Made by a program: the position numbers and the translations under genes
Notes under the pieces: generated by a model
Told to the model about the DNA's origin: nothing
What the model saw: the letters and a program-made list of their open reading frames with translations, nothing else
Database searches by the model: none
Origin: Avipropionibacterium sp050157065
Lineage (GTDB): Bacteria; Actinomycetota; Actinomycetes; Propionibacteriales; Propionibacteriaceae
DNA: 64,000 nucleotides
NCBI GenBank assembly: GCA_050157065.1
Contig: CP189573.1
Strand: one strand, 5' to 3'
Shown: piece by piece, positions 17,163 through 24,926 of the stretch
Position numbering within the stretch: position 1 is the stretch's first letter
Layout: every line of letters begins with the position of its first letter

Positions 17163-17884
17163 GACCGGCCTCGCGGGGTCAGGCCCGGCAGCACCCGCGG
17201 ACCGGTCGGCAGCGCAGACTTCCGGTTGGTCGACACGGCCGCGTCGGGTCGCCGCAGGTAGAGCGGTTCGGTGCCGGCCGACGGCAGCTGCAGCCCGACC
17301 GCGGCCATCACCCCCGGGTCGAGCTGGGTCGGCCCGCCGGCGGCCACCCGGTCGCCGAGCACGTCGCCGTACAGGCTGGTGCCGGGGCCGATGATCGGCA
17401 GGTCGGGCAGCGCAGCCGGCTCGGTGACGTACGGTCCGCCCACCCGCTCGGTGCCGACGTACCGCGCCCAGTACAGCTCCTTGCGGCGGGCGTCGGCGCA
17501 CACCACGAACTCGCCGCTGCCGCTCCCCGTTCCGCCGGTCGCGTCGGGGCCCACCCACTGGGCGGCGAGCACGTCGAGGCTGCAGATGCCGTGCACCTCG
17601 ATCCCCGAGACCGCCGCCAGCGTCCAGCCGGTGACGATGCCGACCCGCAGGCCGGTGAACGGGCCCGGGCCGAGCCCGACCACCACCGCGTCGACGTCGG
17701 CCAGGCCGACACCGGCGGCCGACAGCGCAGCCGCCACCGTCGGGGTCAGTTGTTCCACGTGGGCACGGCTGTCGGCGACCACCTCGCTCGCCACCACCTG
17801 CCCGGCGTGGGCCACCCCGGCACACACCAGCCCGGAGGTGTCGACGGCGAGCACCACCTGATCGGGCATCATCGGGTCGGTCAT
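17159..17884 (-). CDS. tsaB: tRNA threonylcarbamoyladenosine biosynthesis protein TsaB
   Basis: This 241-residue protein is the non-catalytic partner that binds TsaD and TsaE in the t6A complex. The diagnostic opening is VVLAVDTSGLVCAGV and the signature GLGPGPFTGLRVGIVTG is intact. The N-terminal ASKHA lobe is preserved, with DARRKELYWARY in the middle. The ATG at 17884 overlaps the tsaE stop by 4 bp and its own stop overlaps the rimI start by 4 bp, a sign of translational coupling. Confidence 0.95.
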   Translation of the reverse strand: MTDPMMPDQVVLAVDTSGLVCAGVAHAGQVVASEVVADSRAHVEQLTPTVAAALSAAGVGLADVDAVVVGLGPGPFTGLRVGIVTGWTLAAVSGIEVHGICSLDVLAAQWVGPDATGGTGSGSGEFVVCADARRKELYWARYVGTERVGGPYVTEPAALPDLPIIGPGTSLYGDVLGDRVAAGGPTQLDPGVMAAVGLQLPSAGTEPLYLRRPDAAVSTNRKSALPTGPRVLPGLTPRGRS

Positions 17885-18852
17885 CGCGCCTCCCGCAGGT
17901 CGGTCAGGTCGACGTCGGCCCAGCGCGGTCCGACACCGCGGACCAGCACCAGCCGGCTGTCGTCGGCGGCGGTGAGGATGTCGACCTCCAGCCACGAGTC
18001 GACCAGGCCTTCGGCGGCACCGCGACCCCACTCGACCACGGTCACCGCCTCTCCGAGCGAGGTGTCGAGGTCGAGGTCCTCCAGCTCGGCGAGCCCGGCC
18101 AGCCGGTAGGCGTCGACGTGCACCAGGGTCGGCCCGCCGGTCAGCGACGGATGCACCCGTGACAGCACGAAGGTCGGGGAGATGATCGCCTCCCCGACGC
18201 CCAGCCCGGCACCGATGCCCTGGGTCAGCGTGGTCTTGCCGGCGCCGAGTGCACCGCTGGCGACGACCAGGTCACCGGCCGCCAGACGTCCGGCCAACCG
18301 GCCGCCGAGGGCGTGCATGTCGGCGACCGTCGGCGCCCAGCAGGCGACCGCGAGCTGCTTGACCAGCCGTAGGTTGTGCGGCGCCTCGTCCGGCCGGTCG
18401 ACCAGCTCGTAGCCGCGCCCCTGCCAGAACCGCAACAGCGAGCCGATCTCGCGGCGGGCGACCAGCTCGGCGCTGCGACAGCCCTGCGCCGCGGCGTACT
18501 CCTCGGTGGCCGCGACCAGGCTGGAGCCGATGCCGTGGTTCCAGAAGTCGGGGTGCACACTGACCCGACGCCACCCGGCCACCCCGGGCGCATGCTCGGC
18601 GACCAGGATCACCCCGGCGATCCGACCGCCGATCTCGGCGACGACACCACCGCCGGCGCCCAGCGCCGCCCGGACGGTGGCCGCGGTCTCGGCATCGGCG
18701 GTCGACGGCGGATCCAGCGGCGGCCGGGCACCGAACGCGGCGTGGATGACCTCGACGATCGCCTCGGCGTCGGCCGGCTCGGCCACCCGCAGCGAGGGCT
18801 CCTCGGCCGGTGCTGTGGCACCGGGTGAGGGCGCGGGAGACGGATTTGGCAC
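17881..18852 (-). CDS. tsaE: Fused GNAT acetyltransferase - TsaE ATPase
   Basis: A 323-residue two-domain protein. Residues 20-165 form a GNAT domain (LRVAEPADAEAIVEVIHAAF, RVSVHPDFWNHGIGSSLV, LLRFWQGRGYELVDRP) and 175-323 form TsaE, the small ATPase that drives the TsaB-TsaD complex: Walker A GALGAGKTT (200-208), ISPTFVLSRV and VHVDAYRLAGLAELEDLDLD. The fusion is known from some other actinobacteria. The GNAT half is separate from RimI encoded two genes downstream; its substrate is unknown. A TAGAGT box ends 6 nt before the GTG start. First gene of tsaE-tsaB-rimI-tsaD. Confidence 0.92.
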   Translation of the reverse strand: MPNPSPAPSPGATAPAEEPSLRVAEPADAEAIVEVIHAAFGARPPLDPPSTADAETAATVRAALGAGGGVVAEIGGRIAGVILVAEHAPGVAGWRRVSVHPDFWNHGIGSSLVAATEEYAAAQGCRSAELVARREIGSLLRFWQGRGYELVDRPDEAPHNLRLVKQLAVACWAPTVADMHALGGRLAGRLAAGDLVVASGALGAGKTTLTQGIGAGLGVGEAIISPTFVLSRVHPSLTGGPTLVHVDAYRLAGLAELEDLDLDTSLGEAVTVVEWGRGAAEGLVDSWLEVDILTAADDSRLVLVRGVGPRWADVDLTDLREAR

Positions 18853-18858
18853 GGGCCA

Positions 18859-18864
18859 ACTCTA
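18859..18864 (-). promoter_or_regulatory. -10 box for leaderless tsaE operon
   Basis: Minus-strand TAGAGT ends 6 nt before the GTG at 18852. The remaining divergent region up to 19074 shows nothing else recognisable. Confidence 0.5.
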
Positions 18865-19074
18865 CGCAGTCCCACGACGCCCCGCCGAGCCAGCGCCGTA
18901 CACCCCGTTCACCGGCGGGAACGGCACACCCGGACGCGGGGGCGGGGCACGATGACCGCCGGGCCACGGACAGGTGAACGGACGGGTCCAACGTCGGCGT
19001 TTCGTCACCATGTGTTGCCCGACACGTTCCGCTGCCGCACCCGATCGGCAAGGCGCCCTCGACACAGTCGAACC

Positions 19075-20232
19075 GTGCGAATCGCCGTGGTCACCGAAAC
19101 GTTCCTGCCACAGGTCAACGGGGTCACCCATTCCATCCTCCGGGTCCTCGAACACCTCCAGTCCGAGGGCCACGAAGCCCTCGTCATCGCGCCGTCCGCC
19201 GGGGGCGAGGTGCCCCGCGAGTACGCCGGGGCCCGCGTCATCGGCCTGCCGTCGGTCTCGCTGCCCGGCTACGCCGGCTTCCGGGTCGCCACCTCCGGCC
19301 AGTTCCGGCTGGAGAAGATCCTGACCGACCACGCCCCCGACGTGGTGCACCTGGCCGCCCCGTTCGCGCTCGGCTACAAGGCCAGCCAGGTCGGCCACCG
19401 GCTCGGACTGCCGATGGTCTCGATCTACCAGACCGAGGTGCCCACGTACGCCAGCCGGTACGGGGTGCCGCAGTTCGAACCGGTGCTGTGGCGCCGGGTC
19501 CGCAACGTCCACAACCTCGCCACCCGGACGCTCGCACCCTCGTCCTTCGCCGCCGGTCAGCTCGCCGAGCAGGGCGTGGAGCGGGTGCAGCTGTGGGGCC
19601 GCGGGGTCGACTCCGAACGGTTCCACCCCGACAAGTACGACCCGCAGTGGCGGGCCCGGATGGCGCCGAACGGCGAGAAGATCATCGTGTACGTGGGCCG
19701 GCTCGCCGCCGAGAAGCAGGTCGACGACCTGCACGTGCTGACCGACCTGCCCAACACCAAGCTGGTGATCATCGGCGACGGGCCCAAGCGGGCCGAGCTC
19801 GAGGAGTTCCTGCCGCACGCGGTGTTCCTCGGCCAGCAGACCGGCGACGCCGTACCGACCGCGATGGCCAGTGCCGACCTGTTCGTGCACACCGGTGAGC
19901 TGGAGACCTTCTGCCAGTCGATCCAGGAAGCCCTGGCCAGCGGTACCCCGGTCGTCGCGCCGGCCCGCGGTGGCCCGCTCGACCTGGTCGACCCGTCGCA
20001 CACCGGCTGGCTCTACCCGCCCGGTGACCTGGCGGCGATGCGTGGCCACGTCCGCGACCTGCTCGGTGACGACTTCAAGCGGAAGGCGTTCGGTCTCAAG
20101 GGCCGCGCCGCCGTGGAGCACCGCACCTGGCCGTACCTGTGCAGCGTGCTGATGCAGCACTACCGCGAGGTCATCGCCGAGGTCGGCGAACGCGCCCCGG
20201 TGCCGGCCTGGCCGTGGAGCCTGTTCGCCTGA
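19075..20232 (+). CDS. Family 4 glycosyltransferase, MgtA/PimB-like mannosyltransferase
   Basis: The GTG at 19075 (VRIAVVTETFLPQVNGVTHS) gives 385 residues. This opening and the GT-B layout match the GDP-mannose-dependent alpha-mannosyltransferases of actinobacteria (MgtA type), which mannosylate glycolipids at the cytoplasmic face. The donor-binding half has VYVGRLAAEKQVDDLHVL and the retaining-GT signature ETFCQSIQEALASGTPVVAP (Glu-x7-Glu). The acceptor cannot be deduced. It is followed by a palindromic repeat and an SGNH hydrolase gene on the same strand. Confidence 0.85.
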   Translation: MRIAVVTETFLPQVNGVTHSILRVLEHLQSEGHEALVIAPSAGGEVPREYAGARVIGLPSVSLPGYAGFRVATSGQFRLEKILTDHAPDVVHLAAPFALGYKASQVGHRLGLPMVSIYQTEVPTYASRYGVPQFEPVLWRRVRNVHNLATRTLAPSSFAAGQLAEQGVERVQLWGRGVDSERFHPDKYDPQWRARMAPNGEKIIVYVGRLAAEKQVDDLHVLTDLPNTKLVIIGDGPKRAELEEFLPHAVFLGQQTGDAVPTAMASADLFVHTGELETFCQSIQEALASGTPVVAPARGGPLDLVDPSHTGWLYPPGDLAAMRGHVRDLLGDDFKRKAFGLKGRAAVEHRTWPYLCSVLMQHYREVIAEVGERAPVPAWPWSLFA

Positions 20233-20240
20233 CCCCGACC

Positions 20241-20324
20241 GCGTACCGAAACGCGGCGATTTCGGCGCGATCGCCGCGTCGGCCGGGCATGGCCCGGAAA
20301 TCAGCGCGGTTGCGTCAGGATCGG
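20241..20324. repeat. Intergenic palindromic repeat, family A, copy 1
   Basis: Begins GCGTACCGAAACGCGGCGAT and is near-identical over about 84 bp to the copy at 21142. The left arm AAACGCGGCGATTTC (20249-20263) faces a degenerate right arm. It lies between the glycosyltransferase and SGNH genes. The rest of 20233-20406 holds only the latter's upstream region. Confidence 0.85.
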
Positions 20325-20406
20325 TGGCATGCCCCCGCCCCGACCGCCCTGCTGAACTCCAGCCCGACGAGCCCGCGCTCGTGCCGACTGCCCCAGGAGC
20401 CACCCC

Positions 20407-21141
20407 GTGAAGCCGATCGTCCCCGCCGCCGTCATCACCTGCAGCCTCGGGCTTGCCGCGTTTGCCGTTCGCTACCGCTCGGAGGTGCGGCGGCTGTGGC
20501 GACAGGTCCCGAGCCACCGCGAGTACTGGGAGGCCAGGAACGCCGACGGCGAGTTCAGCTACCTCAGCCTGGGCGACTCCTCGGCACAGGGCATAGGGGT
20601 CGACGATCCCGGTGAGGGCTACGTGTCGGTGCTTGCCGATCGCCTCGCCGAGCGCGAGGGCCGGGCGGTCGCGGTCCGCAACCTGAGCGTCAGCGGCGCG
20701 ACCGTGGGATCCCTGCTGGCCAAGCAGATCCCGCAGCTGGAGGGACTGCCCCAGCCGGACGTCTGCACCCTGTTCATCGGCGGCAACGACATGATCAAGC
20801 GCAGCTTCGACGCGAACCGCTTCCGGGACAGGTTCGACCAGGTGCTGTCCGCCATGCCGCCCGGGACCTTCGTGGGAGAGTTGCCGACCTTCGGCCACTG
20901 GCCGTTCGAGCCTCGGGTGCGCACCGCCAACCAGATCATCGCCGACCTCGTGCCGAAGCACGGCCACCACCTGGTGCCGTTGTACGCGACGAGTCGCGCC
21001 CAGTGGCCGTTCCGGATGTTCCACCACGTCAACGGGGACTGGTTCCACCCCAACCAGCTCGGCTACCAGCTGTGGGCCGACACGTACTGGCGCACCATGA
21101 TCGACGTCCTCGGTGCCTCGGAGGCACGCGTCGCCGGGTGA
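20407..21141 (+). CDS. SGNH/GDSL-type hydrolase with N-terminal membrane anchor
   Basis: A 244-residue protein. Residues 1-20 (MKPIVPAAVITCSLGLAAFA) are a hydrophobic signal-anchor. The catalytic blocks are in order: block I SLGDSSAQG (nucleophile Ser about 59), block III FIGGNDMI and block V DWFHPNQLGYQLWAD (Asp and His). Such enzymes remove acyl or acetyl groups from lipids or polysaccharides at the cell surface. It lies between two copies of the family A palindrome and next to a glycosyltransferase, so modification of a cell-envelope glycan or lipid is plausible but unproven. Confidence 0.87.
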   Translation: MKPIVPAAVITCSLGLAAFAVRYRSEVRRLWRQVPSHREYWEARNADGEFSYLSLGDSSAQGIGVDDPGEGYVSVLADRLAEREGRAVAVRNLSVSGATVGSLLAKQIPQLEGLPQPDVCTLFIGGNDMIKRSFDANRFRDRFDQVLSAMPPGTFVGELPTFGHWPFEPRVRTANQIIADLVPKHGHHLVPLYATSRAQWPFRMFHHVNGDWFHPNQLGYQLWADTYWRTMIDVLGASEARVAG

Positions 21142-21225
21142 GCGTACCGAAACGCGGCGATTTCAGCTGGATCGCCGCGTCAGCAGGCCATCACCCCGAA
21201 ATCGCCGCGTTTGCGTCAAGGACCG
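21142..21225. repeat. Intergenic palindromic repeat, family A, copy 2
   Basis: Perfect 15-bp arms AAACGCGGCGATTTC (21150-21164) and GAAATCGCCGCGTTT (21199-21213) around a 34-nt loop. It starts directly after the SGNH stop and fills the convergent gap to the oxidoreductase gene, so it may also end both transcripts. Confidence 0.9.
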
Positions 21226-21231
21226 GCGTGC

Positions 21232-22575
21232 TCAGCGACGGAGCTCGGCGAGATCGACCCAGCGGCGCTCCACCCGTCCCTGCTCCGCGGCGAACCCGGC
21301 CAGGTGCCCGTTCACCGAGTCGGCCAGCGCGGTGGTCGACAACGACGGCGCCTCGCCCCGCAGCACGGCCAGGAAGTCGGCGACCAATCGCAGGTCGCCA
21401 CCGCCGTGGCCCAGGCCTGCGTACCCCTCTGCGTCGGGCGGCGCGGTGGTCGAGATCGTCTCGGTGGTGAACTGCTCGTCCCGCGAGCCGAAGCGACCGA
21501 CGGTGAAGGTCTCCGACACCAGCGACCCCTTGATCTCACCCCGCGTGCCGACGATGTGGATCGTCCGGTCGCCCTGGGCGCTGTTGGCGGTGAGCGTCAG
21601 GTTGCCGGTGGTGCCGTTGTCGAACTCGACGCTGACCACCTGGTGGTCGGTCACGTCGTTGTCGCACCGCCAGACGCAGCGTCCCATCGGGTTGTCGCCG
21701 GCCAACGAGGCCAACTTCTCGTCGTGGGTCGGCTGCCGGCCGAGGTGCTCCAGCGACTCCCACGCGTACCACCCGTGCAGGTTCAGGTCGAGGTAGATCC
21801 GCTTGGCCGAGTAGGCACAGGTCTCCTCGATCGCACAGTCCCCGACACAGCGCGAGCCCGACCCGGCCGGCGCCTTGGCCTCGGTGAAGTGGCGCAGTGA
21901 CCCCATGCTCGTCGCGCTCACCGGCACCCCGGGGGCGGCGAACCACGCCATCAGGTCCATGTCGTGGCACGACTTCGCCATCAGGAACGACGACCCGCAC
22001 GCCTCCTCGCTGCGCCACCGGCCGCGGACGAATCCGGTCGCGAAGTGGTCGTACGAGACCGCCTCGCACAGGTCCACGGTGAGCACGTCACCGATCTCGC
22101 CGTCGGCGATCAGCTGCTTGATCGTGGCGTAGAACGGCGCATGCCGCAGCACGTGGCAGACCACCACGGTGCGGCCCAGCTCGTCGGCCCGGTGCTGCAG
22201 CTGCAACATGCTGTCCGGATCGAGCGCGATCGGCTTCTCCAGCAGCAGGTCGTAGCCACGGTCGAGCAGTTCCAACGACGTCGACACGTGCAGCGCGTCC
22301 ATCGTCCCGTTGATCGCGGCCCGCGCAAGCGGCTCCGCCGGCAGGTCGGTGACGTAGTCGTACTGCCGGTCCTCCGCGACACCGAACCGTTCGGCCGCCG
22401 CGGCCCGACGGATCGGGTCGGGGTCGACCACCGCGACGACGCGGAGCTGCTCGGGGTGCTGCTCGCCGTACGCGGCGTACCCGACCGTCCGGTGTCCCAG
22501 CCCGACGAGGACGACCTCGACGGGCTCTCCCACCGCGTTGCTGTTGATGTCCCGGGTGGCTACCTGCGTGGTCAT
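21232..22575 (-). CDS. Gfo/Idh/MocA family oxidoreductase
   Basis: A 447-residue NAD(P)-dependent dehydrogenase-like protein. The Rossmann half begins VEVVLVGLGHRTVGYAAYG at residue 18, carries AVVDPDPIRRAAAAERFG, and has the family signature LLLEKPIALDPDSM, whose lysine is catalytic. The C-terminal half includes SFLMAKSCHDMDLMAWF, where the histidine is the likely acid/base, and a cysteine-rich loop (RCVGDCAIEETCAYS), which is uncommon. The substrate is probably a sugar or cyclitol. It lies 78 bp downstream of the alpha/beta hydrolase gene on the same strand. Confidence 0.85.
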   Translation of the reverse strand: MTTQVATRDINSNAVGEPVEVVLVGLGHRTVGYAAYGEQHPEQLRVVAVVDPDPIRRAAAAERFGVAEDRQYDYVTDLPAEPLARAAINGTMDALHVSTSLELLDRGYDLLLEKPIALDPDSMLQLQHRADELGRTVVVCHVLRHAPFYATIKQLIADGEIGDVLTVDLCEAVSYDHFATGFVRGRWRSEEACGSSFLMAKSCHDMDLMAWFAAPGVPVSATSMGSLRHFTEAKAPAGSGSRCVGDCAIEETCAYSAKRIYLDLNLHGWYAWESLEHLGRQPTHDEKLASLAGDNPMGRCVWRCDNDVTDHQVVSVEFDNGTTGNLTLTANSAQGDRTIHIVGTRGEIKGSLVSETFTVGRFGSRDEQFTTETISTTAPPDAEGYAGLGHGGGDLRLVADFLAVLRGEAPSLSTTALADSVNGHLAGFAAEQGRVERRWVDLAELRR

Positions 22576-22653
22576 CCGTCGTCCACTCCTCGTCGTGTCG
22601 GCCCTGCCTCGGCGGCTCGATGGGCCCGTTGCCCGCTGCTGTCTGCCTGCTCG

Positions 22654-23784
22654 CTACCGGGCCGATGGCAGGTGACGGCGAGTGCGCTCCACCATGGCCC
22701 CGAGCAAGTCGTTGACCTCACCATGGTGCTCGATGATCCCCATGTGCTGGCACTTGTCCAGCACCAGGCTCTCCGCGCCCGGCAGCAGCTCGAGGATGCG
22801 GTACGTGTGCTGGATCGGGGTCACCGTGTCCTGGATGCCGCCCTGGATCGCCAGCTCCACCCGCGACAGCACCGGCATCGAGGCCTCCTCGTCCACCTCG
22901 GCGAACCCGGGGTAGTAGTCCTCGATCACCGACAGCGGGATGTCGCCCAACATGGTCGCCATGAACTCGACGTAGGAGTTGGGGATGTCGTCACGTCCGA
23001 ACGCCAGCCGCTTGGTGGCCACGAAGCCGACGTCCGAGCCCGCCTTCCGGGCCCCTTCGACCAGCTGCGGGATCCGGTTCAGGGTCGTCAGCAGGCTCGG
23101 CACCAGCATCGTGAACGTCCGGCCCGGGATCGCCGGCAGGATCGAGTGCTCGGTCAGGTCACCGGCCGACACCGAGCAGAACCCGACCCCGACGACCCGT
23201 TCGCCGAACCACTCCGGGTGGTCCCGGGCGAGGTGCATGATCGCCATGCCACCCATCGAGTGGCCGATCAGCACGACCGGCCCGTCGCCGACGACCTCCT
23301 CCATCACCTGCGCCAGATCCTTGGCCAGTTGGGGAATCCGGCAGTATTCGGGGGCCGACCGACCCGAGCGACCGTGCGACCGCTGGTCGTACAGCACGAC
23401 CCGCGCCTTGTCCCGGAAGTACTTGCGCTGGAAGTGCCAGCAGTCCATCGACAACGCGTACCCGTGCACCAGCACCACCGTCAGGTCGTCCGGCGCGTCG
23501 CGGGCCAGGTCGTCGACCTCAACGTGCAGGGACACCCCGTCGGGGGTGATCAGCTCGGGGCCCGGTCCGCGCAACGAGAAGAACGGTTCGGTGTCCTCGG
23601 GGCGCCGGCGCCGCAACCCGCGGGCCACCAGTCGCCGTTCCAGCTCGAACCCGGCCGCCACCCCGCCGGCGGTCAACGCCAACGCACCGGCGACCAACCC
23701 GACCGTGCGTCCCACCAGTCCGGGTGAGGGCCTGTCCGGGCCGGACGGCCCTCGCCGTGGGGTCGGCGTCCTGGGACCCGCCAT
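22654..23784 (-). CDS. Alpha/beta hydrolase, membrane-anchored
   Basis: The ATG at 23784 shares one base with the alr stop and gives 376 residues. A Pro/Arg-rich start is followed by one hydrophobic segment (about 27-45, GRTVGLVAGALALTAGGVAA). The hydrolase core has the oxyanion region LVHGYALSMDCWHFQ, the nucleophile elbow LIGHSMGGMA and the catalytic histidine in KCQHMGIIEHH. A hydrolase at this position next to alr and tsaE is conserved in many actinobacteria, but its substrate is not known. Confidence 0.85.
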   Translation of the reverse strand: MAGPRTPTPRRGPSGPDRPSPGLVGRTVGLVAGALALTAGGVAAGFELERRLVARGLRRRRPEDTEPFFSLRGPGPELITPDGVSLHVEVDDLARDAPDDLTVVLVHGYALSMDCWHFQRKYFRDKARVVLYDQRSHGRSGRSAPEYCRIPQLAKDLAQVMEEVVGDGPVVLIGHSMGGMAIMHLARDHPEWFGERVVGVGFCSVSAGDLTEHSILPAIPGRTFTMLVPSLLTTLNRIPQLVEGARKAGSDVGFVATKRLAFGRDDIPNSYVEFMATMLGDIPLSVIEDYYPGFAEVDEEASMPVLSRVELAIQGGIQDTVTPIQHTYRILELLPGAESLVLDKCQHMGIIEHHGEVNDLLGAMVERTRRHLPSAR

Positions 23785-24926
23785 CAGTCGCCTCCTGTCG
23801 GTCGTGGTTGCAGCTGTCGGGTGACCCGGGGGCCGACCCGGGTGACGATCTCGTAGCCGATGGTGTCGCACACCCGGCCCAACTCGTCGGCACTCGGGCC
23901 GCCGGCACCGAAGATGATCACCTCGTCACCCACCCGGTCGGTCGCCCCCGGCCCGAGGTCGACCAGGCACTGGTCCATGCACACCACCCCGACCAGCGGC
24001 ACCCGGCGGCCGTTGACCACCACCTCGGCCCGATTGCCGGCGACCCGCGGCAGCCCGTCGGCGTACCCCAACGGCACCAGCCCCAGCACGGTGTCCCGCT
24101 CGGCGGTCCAGGTGTGGCCGTACGAGACCCCCTCACCGGCCGCGCAGGGCTTCACCGACACCAGCTGGGCGCGGACCGTCATCACCGGCTGCAGCACCAC
24201 CTGGGCCCGGGCCGCGACACCCGGTGCCGGGTCGACCCCGTACGCGGCGATGCCGACCCGGACCAGGTCCAGCCGGGATGCCGGCACCCCGAGCGCGCCG
24301 GCCGAGTTGGCGGCGTGCACCAGCTGCGGTTGCAGGCCTGCCTCCCGGGCGATGCGCACACCATGATCAAGTTCGGTCAGCTGCGCGGCGACGGACGGGT
24401 GGTCCGGCTCCTCGGCGACGGCCAGGTGGGTCCACACCCCGACGCAGCTGACCGCGCCGGCACCGACCGCCTCCCGTGTGGCGGCACACAGCTGGCCGAA
24501 GGCGTCGGGTGGGCAGCCGTTGCGGTGCAGTCCGGTGTCGATCTTGAGGTGGACGCGGGCGGTCGCACCGACCAGCTCGGCCGCCGCGACGATCCGGGCC
24601 AACTCGGCCAGCGACGAGACACCAAGATCAACATCGGCGGCCACCGCACGTGTCAGGTCGACAGCCGGCCCGTACAACCAGCACAGCAACCGACCACGGT
24701 CGCCGGAATCCCTGAGCAGCAACGCCTCCTCGGAGGTCGCGACGCCGAGCCAGCTGACACCGGCCTGACGCGCGGCGAGCGCCATCGGCACCATCCCGTG
24801 GCCGTACCCGTCGGCCTTCACCACGACCATCAACTCCGCCGGCGCGGACACCGCCCGAAGTTGATCAAGGTTCGCCGCGAACGCGGCCAGGTCAACCACG
24901 GCCGAGGCCGTCGTCGGATCGGTCAT
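23784..24926 (-). CDS. alr: Alanine racemase
   Basis: This PLP enzyme interconverts L- and D-alanine for peptidoglycan. It is 380 residues long, the normal length. The PLP lysine lies in VVVKADGYGHGMVP (Lys37) and the opposing catalytic tyrosine in EGVSYGHTW; LKIDTGLHRNG and VCMDQCLVDLG are further family blocks. Its ATG overlaps the stop of the upstream alpha-mannosidase gene by 4 bp, and its stop overlaps the hydrolase start by 1 bp, so it is translated as part of a tightly packed operon. Confidence 0.96.
   Translation of the reverse strand: MTDPTTASAVVDLAAFAANLDQLRAVSAPAELMVVVKADGYGHGMVPMALAARQAGVSWLGVATSEEALLLRDSGDRGRLLCWLYGPAVDLTRAVAADVDLGVSSLAELARIVAAAELVGATARVHLKIDTGLHRNGCPPDAFGQLCAATREAVGAGAVSCVGVWTHLAVAEEPDHPSVAAQLTELDHGVRIAREAGLQPQLVHAANSAGALGVPASRLDLVRVGIAAYGVDPAPGVAARAQVVLQPVMTVRAQLVSVKPCAAGEGVSYGHTWTAERDTVLGLVPLGYADGLPRVAGNRAEVVVNGRRVPLVGVVCMDQCLVDLGPGATDRVGDEVIIFGAGGPSADELGRVCDTIGYEIVTRVGPRVTRQLQPRPTGGD

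Noticed and set aside
18862..21048. 728-codon minus-strand open frame opposite the glycosyltransferase and SGNH genes
   Set aside because: It is a shadow of two well-supported plus-strand genes, with no recognisable domain.
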